A stretch of DNA of 64,000 bases from FEN-1279 sp964501535 (GTDB lineage Bacteria > Bacteroidota > Ignavibacteria > Tepidaquicellales > Tepidaquicellaceae). How positions within the stretch are numbered: the stretch's first letter is position 1; every line of letters begins with the position of its first letter. The notes under the pieces were generated by a model, which saw only the letters and a program-made list of their open reading frames with translations, searched no databases and was not told where the DNA came from. Position numbers and translations under genes: made by a program. This document shows positions 53,076 to 62,730 of the stretch, piece by piece. The stretch is taken from assembly GCA_964501535.1 (NCBI GenBank), contig CAZCSV010000006.1, positions 62,001 to 126,000 on the forward strand. The letters are read 5' to 3'.

Positions 53076-55358
53076 TTATGAATTCTTCACTTTCGGTAAT
53101 ATTAGGAAAAATGTGCTGCCTTTTCCGACTTCACTTACGACTTCTATTCTTCCGTTATTCTTCTCTGCAAATTCTTTGGAAATAATCAATCCCAGTCCTG
53201 TTCCTTTTTCTTTCTCCGTCCCTTTGGTAGAATATGCCGAATCTATTCTGAATAATTTCGAAATGTTCTCTTTGTCAATCCCTATTCCGGTATCGTTAAC
53301 CGATATCCGGATCTCGTTTTCGGTATCTTTTGCATCCAGCACTATCTGACCCTCCCTTTTTGTAAATTTTATCGCATTTGAAACAAAATTTCTCAGAATA
53401 GTCATTACCATATTTCTATCAGCATATATAAATAAATCTTCAATAATATTTGAATAAAGAATAATATCTTTACTTTTTGCCGAATCCTTATACATCTTAA
53501 TTATTGAATAAAACAGTTCAATAATGTAAATCATTTCCGGAGAGGCTTTTATCTTTCCGGTCTGTGAGCCTGTCCATTGAAGCAAATCCTCAAGAAGGCT
53601 GTAAGTCTCCGTTGTTGCCTTGTAAATATTATCTGAATATCCCGAGATTTTATCGGGTATAAATTTCTTTGCGTTATTTCTCAGCATGTCAGAATATCCG
53701 AGCAGTGTCTGAAACGGGCTTCTTAAATCGTGAGCAATGATTGAATAGAATTTATCTTTCGTAGCATTTAATTTTACCTGCTCGTCTGCGTATTTTCGGA
53801 GCAGATATTCATCATGTTTCCTTTTTGTTATATCCCTGATGATAGTCACAAAACCTTTCTGTTTCCCTTCGAAATCTTTAATAATCGATGAACTTAAATC
53901 GGCGGGAAAAACAGAACCATCTTTTTTTACCATCTCAAATTCTTTATTTACTACATATCCTTTCTTTAATATCTCTTTTGAAATTGAATTTAATTTATAA
54001 TGGTCTTTTTTTGAAATGAAGTTTGTATATTCTTTACCAATTATTCTTTTGTAATTTGAATAGCCGAACATTTCTACCGCCCGGTGATTTACTAAAGTTA
54101 ATTTTTGTTCTGTGTCTGTGACGACAATTGCATCGGGTGATGTGTTAACCAGTGTGCGGTAATTTTCTTCGCTTTCCTTCAGTGCTTTTTGAGCAAGCTC
54201 AAGTTCTGTGATATCTCTCATTATAGCAATGTTAAATACTTCACCGTCTACCTTAAACTTTGATACATGCACCTCGAGGCTGAATTCGTAACCATCTTTT
54301 TTTAAACCCTTTGTGATATAAGACGTAGGTGCGTATTCCCCCTTTGCCCTGTTCCTTGTGTATTTTTTTATTGTATCCCGTTCGCTTGGAGCCATCAACA
54401 TAGATTCATCCTTGCCTATAATATCATCGTAATCTTTGTAGCCGAATAAGTTTAAGAATGCGGGATTTACTAGTAAATTGATACCGTCCTTGGTAACACC
54501 AATAGCGTCTACCGAAAACATAAATATCGTCTGAAATTTTATTTCACTTTCCTTTAGGGCTTCATCGGCAAGCTTTTGCTCTGTTATATCCGTGACACTC
54601 GTTATTGAACCGATTATATTACCCTTTAAATCGTAATATGGTGTTCCTTTAACATAACACCATATCAACTCGCCGTTTTTTTTCCTGCATCTAAGTTCAT
54701 ATTCGTCGGAAATTCCCTCTTCACGCATCTTGTTTTTCTTTACTATAAAATCCGCATCCTTTTTATCATACAGAAGCATATAGCTGCTTTTACCAATTAG
54801 CTCTTCTAAATTGTATCCGAATATTTCGCAAGTCCTTTTGTTTGCATACATCATGACACCGTTATTGTCCACATAGAAAATGCATTCGTGAAGGTTATCT
54901 ATCAGGGTTCTGTATTTTAGTTCGCTCTCTTTTAATGCCGTTTCGAAATTTTTTCTGAGTGTAATATCCTTGACAATTCTAATTGTGTTTCCTTCTTTTG
55001 AGCGAGAAAGGGAAAGTTCATGATAAAATTTACTATTGTCTTTTCTTTTTCCTATTGCTTCGCCGCTCCAGAATCCGTATGAATCTAATTCCTTGCTGAC
55101 TTCTTTTAAAAACCTTTCCATTTCTTTTCCGTCATACAGGATTTTCCAGTGCTTACCGATAAGTTCTCTTGTACTCTTATAGCCGTAAATTTTCGCCGCC
55201 GCATCGTTTACAAAAATAAATTTACCGTCTTTATCTGCAATTGATATTCCGTATATGGAGGAATTTACGGCTGAAGTAAAATCGATTTTGTTGTCTATGT
55301 CGAATTTCTTTATTTTTTCTGTCTTTGTTAAAGTCTTCTTTGCAGATTTGTTTTTCAT
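53076..55358 (-). CDS. Soluble multi-PAS sensor histidine kinase
   Basis: 760 residues without membrane helices, so it senses an internal signal. Four PAS domains lie in a row, each with the pattern 'VN.A....FGY....IGK' (about residues 30-145, 150-270, 275-395, 400-520), three of them introduced by a repeated 'ALKESE..Y.TL' linker. Then comes the HisKA dimerisation helix with the phospho-acceptor in 'FYSIIAHDLRSPFQTLLGYSDML', and the HATPase domain with N box 'NFVSNAIKFT', G1 'VNDTGIGID' and G2 'KGTGLGLIISKEF'. No response-regulator gene is next to it, so it is an orphan kinase; its partner and signal are unknown. Confidence 0.92.
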   Translation of the reverse strand: MKNKSAKKTLTKTEKIKKFDIDNKIDFTSAVNSSIYGISIADKDGKFIFVNDAAAKIYGYKSTRELIGKHWKILYDGKEMERFLKEVSKELDSYGFWSGEAIGKRKDNSKFYHELSLSRSKEGNTIRIVKDITLRKNFETALKESELKYRTLIDNLHECIFYVDNNGVMMYANKRTCEIFGYNLEELIGKSSYMLLYDKKDADFIVKKNKMREEGISDEYELRCRKKNGELIWCYVKGTPYYDLKGNIIGSITSVTDITEQKLADEALKESEIKFQTIFMFSVDAIGVTKDGINLLVNPAFLNLFGYKDYDDIIGKDESMLMAPSERDTIKKYTRNRAKGEYAPTSYITKGLKKDGYEFSLEVHVSKFKVDGEVFNIAIMRDITELELAQKALKESEENYRTLVNTSPDAIVVTDTEQKLTLVNHRAVEMFGYSNYKRIIGKEYTNFISKKDHYKLNSISKEILKKGYVVNKEFEMVKKDGSVFPADLSSSIIKDFEGKQKGFVTIIRDITKRKHDEYLLRKYADEQVKLNATKDKFYSIIAHDLRSPFQTLLGYSDMLRNNAKKFIPDKISGYSDNIYKATTETYSLLEDLLQWTGSQTGKIKASPEMIYIIELFYSIIKMYKDSAKSKDIILYSNIIEDLFIYADRNMVMTILRNFVSNAIKFTKREGQIVLDAKDTENEIRISVNDTGIGIDKENISKLFRIDSAYSTKGTEKEKGTGLGLIISKEFAEKNNGRIEVVSEVGKGSTFFLILPKVKNS

Positions 55359-55589
55359 ATATAAAAATTATTTTCACAACTAAGAAATATCATAGAAGAA
55401 TAGTTATATTTTAATTTATCCCCAGTATTTATGTTTAAATTTAGTAAAAAGAAACATTATCAAAAAGACTATTCAAATATTATTTAAATTATTAACGACT
55501 GAAGTCTTCTCTTTCAACCTTTCACATCATTCCAAAAATATTTAAATTACGATAATATTACGGAATTCTCAAAAACAACTTATAGAAAA

Positions 55590-56993
55590 ATGACTGAACA
55601 AATTAAAAAGGCATTAAACGATTCGAAGGCGGCACGCTGGACTGCTTTACTTATTGTAGCATTTACAATGTTTGCTGGCTATTATCTTGCCGACGTTATG
55701 TCTCCTCTTGAACAAATGCTTGAAGAGCAGCTCCACTGGAGTGCATCTGATTACGGCTGGTATACAGGTGCATATGGTTGGTTTAACGTATTTCTATTTT
55801 TTCTGATTTTAGGAGGAATTATACTCGATAAAATGGGTGTGCGTTTTACAGGTCTTGCCTCGGCTGTGGTTATGGTAATCGGTGCCGGACTTAAATACTG
55901 GGCGATTACAACAAACATACTGGACGGAAAAACCTGGACTTTTATAGTATGGGATTTTCCTGCTCAGGTCTGGATGGCTGCTCTTGGATATGCGATTTTC
56001 GGTGTTGGGGTTGAAGTAGCAGGTATTACGGTCTCCAAGGTTATAGTCAAATGGTTTACGGGTCACGAACTTGCACTTGCAATGGGACTTCAGCTTGCTA
56101 TTGCCCGTCTGGGGACTGCTCTTGCTCTTTCCACATCGCTTCCTATCGCAAGGGCTGTAGGTACAGTTTCCATGCCGGTTTTAATCTGTCTTATAATGCT
56201 GGTTATAGGTTTGCTTGCTTTTTTTGTTTATACTTTTAATGATAAACGGCTCGACAGGTCAATTGCAGAAACCAAACCTGATACCGGAAATGCTGATACA
56301 TCCGAAGAGGAATTCAAAATCAAGGATTTGGTATTTATATTATCGAACAAAGGCTGGTGGTATATTTCAATATTGTGCGCACTGTTTTACTCTGCTGTAT
56401 TTCCGTTCCTTAAGTATGCAACAGCACTTATGATTAATAAATTTGGTGTGGACGAAAACCTTGCAGGCATTATTCCGGGTTTACTGCCTTTCGGAACGAT
56501 TCTTCTTACACCGGTATTCGGAAGCATGTATGATAAAAAGGGCAGGGGTGCTTCAATAATGATTTTCGGTTCAGTACTTATTATCATAGTTCATTTGTTA
56601 TTTGCAGTTCCTGTATTGAATCATTATTTGGTTGCAATAGTGCTTATGATAATACTTGGCATTGGTTTTTCACTTGTTCCGTCTGCTATGTGGCCTTCGG
56701 TACCTAAAATTATTCCTCATAAACAGTTGGGCTCGGCTTATGCATTGATATTTTACGTACAGAATATAGTTGCCCTGATGTCAGTTCCAGCTTTGATTGG
56801 ATGGGTGCTCGAAAAATATTGTATCATAAATGAAGTAGTAGTTGAAGGGAAAACGGTGTCCAATTATAATTATACACTTCCGATGCTGATTTTTATGGGA
56901 TTTGGAATTATCGGCTTGGTATTCGCTTTTCTTTTGAAACTCGAAGATAAGAAAAAAGGTTACGGACTGGAACTTCCCAATATTAAGAAATAA
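55590..56993 (+). CDS. MFS transporter
   Basis: 467 residues with twelve predicted helices ('ALLIVAFTMFAGYYLADVMSPLEQML', 'GWYTGAYGWFNVFLFFLILGGIILDKMGVR', 'GIIPGLLPFGTILLTPVFGSMYDKKGRG'). The two motif-A loops 'LDKMGVRFTG' and 'YDKKGRGAS' are MFS-like. It belongs to a branch often seen in Bacteroidota whose substrates are mostly unassigned; dipeptide or organic acid carriers occur among relatives. It is separated by 72 bp and a hairpin from the sugar-utilisation operon downstream, so co-transcription is uncertain. Confidence 0.8.
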   Translation: MTEQIKKALNDSKAARWTALLIVAFTMFAGYYLADVMSPLEQMLEEQLHWSASDYGWYTGAYGWFNVFLFFLILGGIILDKMGVRFTGLASAVVMVIGAGLKYWAITTNILDGKTWTFIVWDFPAQVWMAALGYAIFGVGVEVAGITVSKVIVKWFTGHELALAMGLQLAIARLGTALALSTSLPIARAVGTVSMPVLICLIMLVIGLLAFFVYTFNDKRLDRSIAETKPDTGNADTSEEEFKIKDLVFILSNKGWWYISILCALFYSAVFPFLKYATALMINKFGVDENLAGIIPGLLPFGTILLTPVFGSMYDKKGRGASIMIFGSVLIIIVHLLFAVPVLNHYLVAIVLMIILGIGFSLVPSAMWPSVPKIIPHKQLGSAYALIFYVQNIVALMSVPALIGWVLEKYCIINEVVVEGKTVSNYNYTLPMLIFMGFGIIGLVFAFLLKLEDKKKGYGLELPNIKK

Positions 56994-57018
56994 AACAGGA
57001 TAGTAATTTTATGTAATA

Positions 57019-57048
57019 TCAGGCGGATTAATTTTAATAATCCGTCTG
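57019..57048 (+). terminator. Hairpin between MFS gene and GlcNAc operon
   Basis: 'TCAGGCGGATTA' and 'TAATCCGTCTGA' form a 12-bp stem with one G-U pair and a 6-base loop. The T-tail is weak (AATATAAAT), so this may be a partial terminator or an mRNA-processing hairpin. Confidence 0.5.
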
Positions 57049-57065
57049 AAATATAAATACAATAT

Positions 57066-58448
57066 ATGGAAAACAATTCTGCTGCTCCCAAATTTACATC
57101 ATCTCTGGCAGTGATGATTTCGCTTTTCTTTATGTGGGGATTCATCACGAGTTTGAACGATGTTCTTACACCTTTTCTGAAAGGAGTTTTTGAACTTTCT
57201 CACTTCGAAGCAAATCTTGTCCAGTTTTCTTTCTTCGGTGCATATTTTATTGGTTCGCTGTTGTATTTTATTTCTTCGATTACAATAGGTGACCCGATAG
57301 CTAAGATGGGATATAAAAACGGAATAGTGCTTGGATTATTGTTATCCGCACTCGGATGTTTTTTGTTCTTTCCTTCCGCGCATTTTAAATCTTTCGGATT
57401 TTTTCTTGGAGCATTATTTTGTATCAGCTTTGGTCTGACAATTTTACAGATTGCAGCAAACCCTTATGTGGCTTTGCTCGGTAAACCGGAAACGGCATCG
57501 AGCAGATTAAATCTTGCACAGGGGTTTAATTCTTTTGGACATACGATTGCACCCGTTATTGGAGGATTTTTAATTTTTAAGTTTTTTTTAACCGGTGAAA
57601 ATCCCGCAGCAAACTCGGTAAAAATTCCTTACATTATTTTCGGAGGAGCTTTTTTGTTGCTTGCCATTTTGATTGCTTTTGTCCATTTACCTGCTTTTAC
57701 AGGCGGAGAAAAAATCGAAAGAAAACCCGAAGCTCTTAAACACAGGAATTTATTCTGGGGAATATTTGCGATATTCTTTTATGTCGGAGCGGAAGTATCA
57801 ATCGGCAGTAATTTGGTTGCATACTTAAAACTGCCTGATGTTGCCGGGCTTGCCGAGGCAGATGCAAGCAGATACCTTGCTTTCTATTGGGGTGGTGCTA
57901 TGATAGGAAGATTTATGGGCTCTGTATCTCTCAGCGAAGCTAAAGGAGCTAGAAAATATTTTTCTATGATTGTGATCGCCGTGGTATTATTTGTAATAAT
58001 TTTCATTATCACTAAAATTGAATTTATACTCGTCTGGTATTTCCTGATATTTCTGGTCATAAATTTTTTTGCTTTCATGCTCGGAAAATCACTTCCCGCA
58101 AGAACCTTGACGATTTTCGCTTTTTTTGTAATGGGACTGCTTTTAATTGGAATTTTCGGAACAGGGAAGGTTGCAATGTGGTCTATGCTCGGAATCGGTA
58201 TGTTTAATTCGATTATGTGGTCGAATATTTTTACTCTAGCAATAGATAAACTTGATAAATATACTTCTCAAGGCTCGTCTTTGCTTGTTATGATGATAGT
58301 CGGAGGAGCAATTCTGCCGTTATTACAGGGTGCTTTGGCTGATGTAGCAGGAGTACATTATTCCTTGTTTGTTCCTTTATCAGCTTATTTTTACCTGATA
58401 TTTTACGGAATCAGCGGTTATAAAATAAAATTTTCAAATGTAAAGTAA
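57066..58448 (+). CDS. FucP/GluP-type sugar:H+ symporter, probable N-acetylglucosamine carrier (NagP-like)
   Basis: 460 residues, about twelve helices. 'MISLFFMWGFITSLNDVLTPFLKG' and 'QFSFFGAYFIGSLLYF' are signature regions of the fucose/glucose/galactose symporter family, and 'LQIAANPYVALLGKPETASSRLNLAQGFNSFGHTIAPVIGG' is its best conserved block. In this family NagP members import N-acetylglucosamine. Its place directly before a ROK kinase, a hexosaminidase and a glycosylasparaginase favours that substrate; the assignment is from context. The start ATG lies 17 bp after the preceding hairpin. Confidence 0.9.
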   Translation: MENNSAAPKFTSSLAVMISLFFMWGFITSLNDVLTPFLKGVFELSHFEANLVQFSFFGAYFIGSLLYFISSITIGDPIAKMGYKNGIVLGLLLSALGCFLFFPSAHFKSFGFFLGALFCISFGLTILQIAANPYVALLGKPETASSRLNLAQGFNSFGHTIAPVIGGFLIFKFFLTGENPAANSVKIPYIIFGGAFLLLAILIAFVHLPAFTGGEKIERKPEALKHRNLFWGIFAIFFYVGAEVSIGSNLVAYLKLPDVAGLAEADASRYLAFYWGGAMIGRFMGSVSLSEAKGARKYFSMIVIAVVLFVIIFIITKIEFILVWYFLIFLVINFFAFMLGKSLPARTLTIFAFFVMGLLLIGIFGTGKVAMWSMLGIGMFNSIMWSNIFTLAIDKLDKYTSQGSSLLVMMIVGGAILPLLQGALADVAGVHYSLFVPLSAYFYLIFYGISGYKIKFSNVK

Positions 58449-58454
58449 ATTAAA

Positions 58455-59408
58455 ATGGAATACTCAATCGGAATAGATATAGGCGGAACAAATACAGTTT
58501 TTGGACTTGTCGACAGAAAGGGTAACTGCATCTCAGAAGGCTCATTAAGAACCGATAAGTTTGAAGAAGTAAAAGATTTCGTGAAAGAATTATCCGATGA
58601 AATAAATAAAATTTTATACGAACTAAGTATTGATAATGATGTAAAAGGAATTGGAATTGGCGCGCCTAATGGAAACTTTTTTAAGGGTACGGTTGAATTT
58701 GCCCCTAATTTAAGATGGAAAGGTATAATTAATTTTGCTGAATTGTTCAAAGAGCATTTTGACTTGCCCGTAATACTTACAAACGATGCAAATGCTGCCG
58801 CAATCGGAGAAATGATTTACGGTGCTGCAAAAGGTATGAAAGATTTTGTCGTTGTCACATTGGGAACCGGACTCGGAAGCGGATTCGTATCAAACGGAGA
58901 AATGATTTACGGACATGACGGATTTGCCGGTGAACTCGGACATACAATCATATTCCACGAAGGGCGTCAGTGCGGGTGCGGCAGAAAAGGTTGTCTCGAG
59001 CAGTATGCTTCGGCTACCGGAATTGTGAAAACTGTTCTGGAAATGCTGGAATCGACAACCGAAGACAGTATACTGAAAAATTACAAGCCTGAAGAAATAA
59101 CTTCCAAATTAATTTACGAAGCTGCACATCAGAATGATGCCGTAGCTTTGGAAGCGTTTGATTTTACGGGGCGCGTTCTCGGCTTTTCGCTGGCCAATGC
59201 TGTTGCATTAACAAGCCCGGAAGCCATTATTTTGTTTGGAGGACTTGCTCTCGCGGGTGATTATATTTTCAAACCTACTAAGATGTATATGGAATACTAT
59301 ATGCTTAATATTTTTAGAGACAAAGTAAAATTATTACCGTCTCAAATAGTCGGAAAAAATGCCGCAGTTCTTGGAGCAAGCGCTCTAGTTTGGAAAACAC
59401 TGGAATAA
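58455..59408 (+). CDS. ROK-family sugar kinase, probable N-acetylglucosamine kinase or glucokinase
   Basis: 317 residues. The N-terminal phosphate loop 'YSIGIDIGGTNTVFGLVD', the adenosine region 'VVVTLGTGLGSGFVSNGEMIYG' and the ROK zinc motif 'GHTIIFHEGRQCGCGRKGCLEQYAS' are complete; the catalytic Asp is in 'LTNDANAAAIGE'. ROK kinases act on glucose, N-acetylglucosamine or N-acetylmannosamine. Its start is 6 bp after the sugar carrier stop, so it should phosphorylate the sugar imported by that carrier. Confidence 0.93.
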   Translation: MEYSIGIDIGGTNTVFGLVDRKGNCISEGSLRTDKFEEVKDFVKELSDEINKILYELSIDNDVKGIGIGAPNGNFFKGTVEFAPNLRWKGIINFAELFKEHFDLPVILTNDANAAAIGEMIYGAAKGMKDFVVVTLGTGLGSGFVSNGEMIYGHDGFAGELGHTIIFHEGRQCGCGRKGCLEQYASATGIVKTVLEMLESTTEDSILKNYKPEEITSKLIYEAAHQNDAVALEAFDFTGRVLGFSLANAVALTSPEAIILFGGLALAGDYIFKPTKMYMEYYMLNIFRDKVKLLPSQIVGKNAAVLGASALVWKTLE

Positions 59409-59429
59409 ATAATAATCAGACATAACATT

Positions 59430-61706
59430 ATGAAAAAAAATATATTCTGTATTTTTCTATCCGTAATATTTGTTTTCTCGTTTCAAAATCTCATTTCTCA
59501 GAATATAATACCTGAACCCGTTCAGATGGATATTCATGAAGGATTTTTTTTTCTCAGTAAATCCACAATAATCTCACCCTATGATGACAATACATATAAT
59601 GATGCTGTAATATTTAATGAATATCTGAAAAATGTTTACGGATTTGAATTGAAGATAGAAATGAATTCTGCAATTGAAAGTAATGTAATTCTTATATCGA
59701 AAGGTGACAGAACGGATATTCCCGAAGGTGGTTATGAAATGAGAATTACGAAATTTGAGATTCTAATATACGGTAATGCGACTCATTTTGCACTTCAGAG
59801 TTTAAAACAACTTTTAACGAAAGATGATGATGGAATTTTTAAGGTTCCATGTCTGTATATATTTGATTATCCGCGTTATAATTACCGCGGAATGCACCTG
59901 GATGTGTGCAGGCATTTCTTCCCGAAGGAATTTATAAAAAAATACATCGATTACATCGCAATGTATAAGATGAATTATTTTCACTGGCACCTGACTGAAG
60001 ACCAGGGATGGAGGATTGAAATAAAAAAATACCCTAAGCTTACCGAAATCGGAGCATGGCGTAAGGGAATCTTAACCGGAAAATATAAGGATAAATCACG
60101 TTCAGGTGACACAGCGGTTTACGGTGGTTATTACTTGCAGGATGATATAAAAGAAATAGTAGAATATGCCGCAAAAAGACACGTTACAATAATACCTGAG
60201 ATAGAAATACCGGGACATTCACTTGCCGCACTCTCTTCTTATCCGGAATTTTCCTGCACCGGAGGACCTTTTGAGGTCGCACGTGAATGGGGTGTATTCG
60301 ATGATGTTTTTTGTCCTAAGGAAGAGACTTTTAAATTTTTAGAGGATGTTTTATCCGAAGTTGTATCATTATTTCCCTCAAAGTACATTCACATAGGCGG
60401 AGATGAAGTTCCGAAAATCAGATGGAAAAATTGCAGCCTTTGCCGGGAATTAATCAAAAGGGAAGGTCTTAAAGATGAAAACGAATTGCAAAGTTATTTT
60501 ATCGGACGCATAGAAAAATTTTTAAATTCAAAAAACAAAACTATAATAGGGTGGGATGAAATTCTCGAAGGTGGACTTGCACCAAATGCTGTTGTTATGT
60601 CTTGGCGGGGAACCGAAGGCGGTATCGAAGCCGCAAAACAAAATCACAATGTTATTATGACTCCGGGAGAGTATTGTTATTTAGACCATTATCAGGCAGA
60701 CCCGAGAAATGAGCCTTTAGCCTTCGGAGGTTATACAACTGTGGAAAAAGTTTATTCATTTGAACCGACACCAAGCGAATTGTCTAATGAGCAAAAAAGT
60801 AAAATTCTCGGTGCACAGGGAAATGTCTGGACAGAGTATATAATCACACCCGGAAAAGTTGAATATATGATATTTCCAAGAATGTGCGCTCTCTCTGAAG
60901 TACTTTGGAGCCCCGTAGAAAAAAAAGATTTTACTGATTTTAAAAACCGCTTAAAATTTCATTTTAATTTGTTCGATGAACTTGGTATTAATTATTCAAA
61001 GGCAATTTTTAATATTGGTTCAAAGTGCAGGCAGTCTGATACCAGAGAAGGTCTCTTGATAGAATTATCATCTCCTTTTCCGAATTCGGAAATTCGTTTT
61101 ACAACAGACGGCTCGGAACCGAATATAAATTCCTTAAAATATTTATCTCCGATAATGTTAAAAAAATCATCGATATTGAAAGCAATATATTTTGAAGACC
61201 GTATGAGACATGGAAATATCTTTATACAGGAATTTATTTTAAATAAGGCTACGGGAAAGGATATAAAATTATTGACTGAACCAAGAAAAAAATACAGTGT
61301 GGGTGGGGCTTTTTCCCTTGTTGACGGTGTTAAGGGAAGTTTACCTTGGAGTGGGAGGGATTGGCTCGGATTTCTCGGTGACGATATGATTGCAACGATT
61401 GATTTGGGAAGGGAACAGGAAATATCGGAGGCTGTTGTTGATGTCCTCAGTGCAGAAGAAAGCTGGATTTATCTTCCGAAGGAAATCGAAATATTGGTTT
61501 CATCCGATGGGTTACACTATAAATCTGTAAAAATAGTCGGATGGGAATACATTAGTAAATACGAAAGGAACGTTCAAATAAATTTTGAAAAAGTTAATGC
61601 AAAATTTGTGAAAATCGTGGCAAAAAATTTCGGGAAAATTCCTCAAGATAAACCCGGAGAGGGGACGGATGCCTGGATTTTTATAGATGAAATCTCTATT
61701 AATTAA
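59430..61706 (+). CDS. Beta-N-acetylhexosaminidase, glycoside hydrolase family 20
   Basis: 758 residues with a signal peptide ('IFCIFLSVIFVFSFQNLIS'). An N-terminal GH20b domain (to about 145) leads into the catalytic barrel: 'RYNYRGMHLDVCRHFFP', 'MNYFHWHLTEDQGWRIEIK', 'IIPEIEIPGHSLAAL' and the catalytic pair Asp325-Glu326 in 'YIHIGGDEVPK'. After about residue 545 come a chitobiase-type C-terminal beta-domain ('RFTTDGSEPNINS') and a discoidin-like carbohydrate-binding domain. It removes terminal GlcNAc or GalNAc from N-glycans or chitin fragments in the periplasm or outside; no T9SS tail. It is the third gene of the operon. Confidence 0.95.
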   Translation: MKKNIFCIFLSVIFVFSFQNLISQNIIPEPVQMDIHEGFFFLSKSTIISPYDDNTYNDAVIFNEYLKNVYGFELKIEMNSAIESNVILISKGDRTDIPEGGYEMRITKFEILIYGNATHFALQSLKQLLTKDDDGIFKVPCLYIFDYPRYNYRGMHLDVCRHFFPKEFIKKYIDYIAMYKMNYFHWHLTEDQGWRIEIKKYPKLTEIGAWRKGILTGKYKDKSRSGDTAVYGGYYLQDDIKEIVEYAAKRHVTIIPEIEIPGHSLAALSSYPEFSCTGGPFEVAREWGVFDDVFCPKEETFKFLEDVLSEVVSLFPSKYIHIGGDEVPKIRWKNCSLCRELIKREGLKDENELQSYFIGRIEKFLNSKNKTIIGWDEILEGGLAPNAVVMSWRGTEGGIEAAKQNHNVIMTPGEYCYLDHYQADPRNEPLAFGGYTTVEKVYSFEPTPSELSNEQKSKILGAQGNVWTEYIITPGKVEYMIFPRMCALSEVLWSPVEKKDFTDFKNRLKFHFNLFDELGINYSKAIFNIGSKCRQSDTREGLLIELSSPFPNSEIRFTTDGSEPNINSLKYLSPIMLKKSSILKAIYFEDRMRHGNIFIQEFILNKATGKDIKLLTEPRKKYSVGGAFSLVDGVKGSLPWSGRDWLGFLGDDMIATIDLGREQEISEAVVDVLSAEESWIYLPKEIEILVSSDGLHYKSVKIVGWEYISKYERNVQINFEKVNAKFVKIVAKNFGKIPQDKPGEGTDAWIFIDEISIN

Positions 61707-61727
61707 CATTAATAAATTATAAAAAAT

Positions 61728-62708
61728 ATGCAAACACGCAGACAGTTTTTAAAAATATCCGCTTTAATAACGACTCTATTCCCTTTTTTGAAAGTTAAAG
61801 CGGTTAATAAAATTCCTTTCTCCGGAAAAGGAACGAAACCCATTGTGTTATCAACCTGGAAATTCGGTGTTCCTGCAAATGAAGAGGCATGGAAGGTTTT
61901 GAACAGTAATGGTTGGGCGCTGGATGCGGTCGAAGCAGGGGTGAAAATTCCCGAAGGTGACCCTAATGTACGCTCGGTTGGTTATGGCGGACTTCCCGAT
62001 AGGGATGGACATGTTACACTTGATGCCTGCATTATGGATGAAGGAATGAATTGCGGCTCAGTAGCATTTCTTGAAAATATTATGCACCCGATTTCTGTCG
62101 CAAGACTGGTTATGGAAAAAACCCCTCACATTATGCTCGTGGGCGAAGGTGCTTTTAAATTCGCAATGGAAAACGAATTTAAAAAAGAAAATATGCTTAC
62201 ACCGGAATCGGAAAAAATCTGGAGAGAATGGTTAAATAATTCCGGCTACCAGCCAGAAATTGATGAAACTAATCACGATACCATAGGGATGATTGCTCTG
62301 GACTCGAATGGAAGATTATCCGGTGCATGTACGACGAGCGGTTTGAGCTATAAATTGCACGGACGGGTCGGGGATTCGCCGATTATCGGAGCAGGTCTTT
62401 ATGTGGATGGAGAAATTGGTGCGGCAACTTCAACCGGAATAGGAGAGGAAGTAATCCGTATTTCGGGAACCCATCTTGTGGTTGAGCTTATGAGACAGGG
62501 AAGAAGTCCGCAGGAAGCATGCGAAGAAGCCGTTATGCGTGTCGTTAAAAATAAAAAGAATGAAATTGATTCAGATTTTCAGGTCGGATTTCTTGCACTG
62601 AATAAAAACGGGGAATACGGTGCTTATGCGGTGAACAAAGGTTTTCAGTATGCAGTTTATTCCAATGACGAAAAAAATCTCTTAAAGGATTCAAACAGCA
62701 GATTTTAA
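61728..62708 (+). CDS. N4-(beta-N-acetylglucosaminyl)-L-asparaginase (glycosylasparaginase), Tat-type signal
   Basis: 326 residues. It starts with a twin-arginine-like signal ('TRRQFLKISALITTLFPF'). The autoproteolytic site is 'NHDTIGMIALD', where Thr185 becomes the new N-terminal nucleophile of the beta chain; 'GRVGDSPIIGAGLYVDGEIGA' and 'TSTGIGEEVI' bind substrate. The enzyme cuts the GlcNAc-Asn bond of glycoasparagines, giving aspartate and GlcNAc. It follows the hexosaminidase gene by 21 bp and closes the operon, so the four genes together would degrade N-glycan stubs. The human homologue is aspartylglucosaminidase. Confidence 0.94.
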   Translation: MQTRRQFLKISALITTLFPFLKVKAVNKIPFSGKGTKPIVLSTWKFGVPANEEAWKVLNSNGWALDAVEAGVKIPEGDPNVRSVGYGGLPDRDGHVTLDACIMDEGMNCGSVAFLENIMHPISVARLVMEKTPHIMLVGEGAFKFAMENEFKKENMLTPESEKIWREWLNNSGYQPEIDETNHDTIGMIALDSNGRLSGACTTSGLSYKLHGRVGDSPIIGAGLYVDGEIGAATSTGIGEEVIRISGTHLVVELMRQGRSPQEACEEAVMRVVKNKKNEIDSDFQVGFLALNKNGEYGAYAVNKGFQYAVYSNDEKNLLKDSNSRF

Positions 62709-62730
62709 TAGGGCTTGTCGTAACTGAGAT

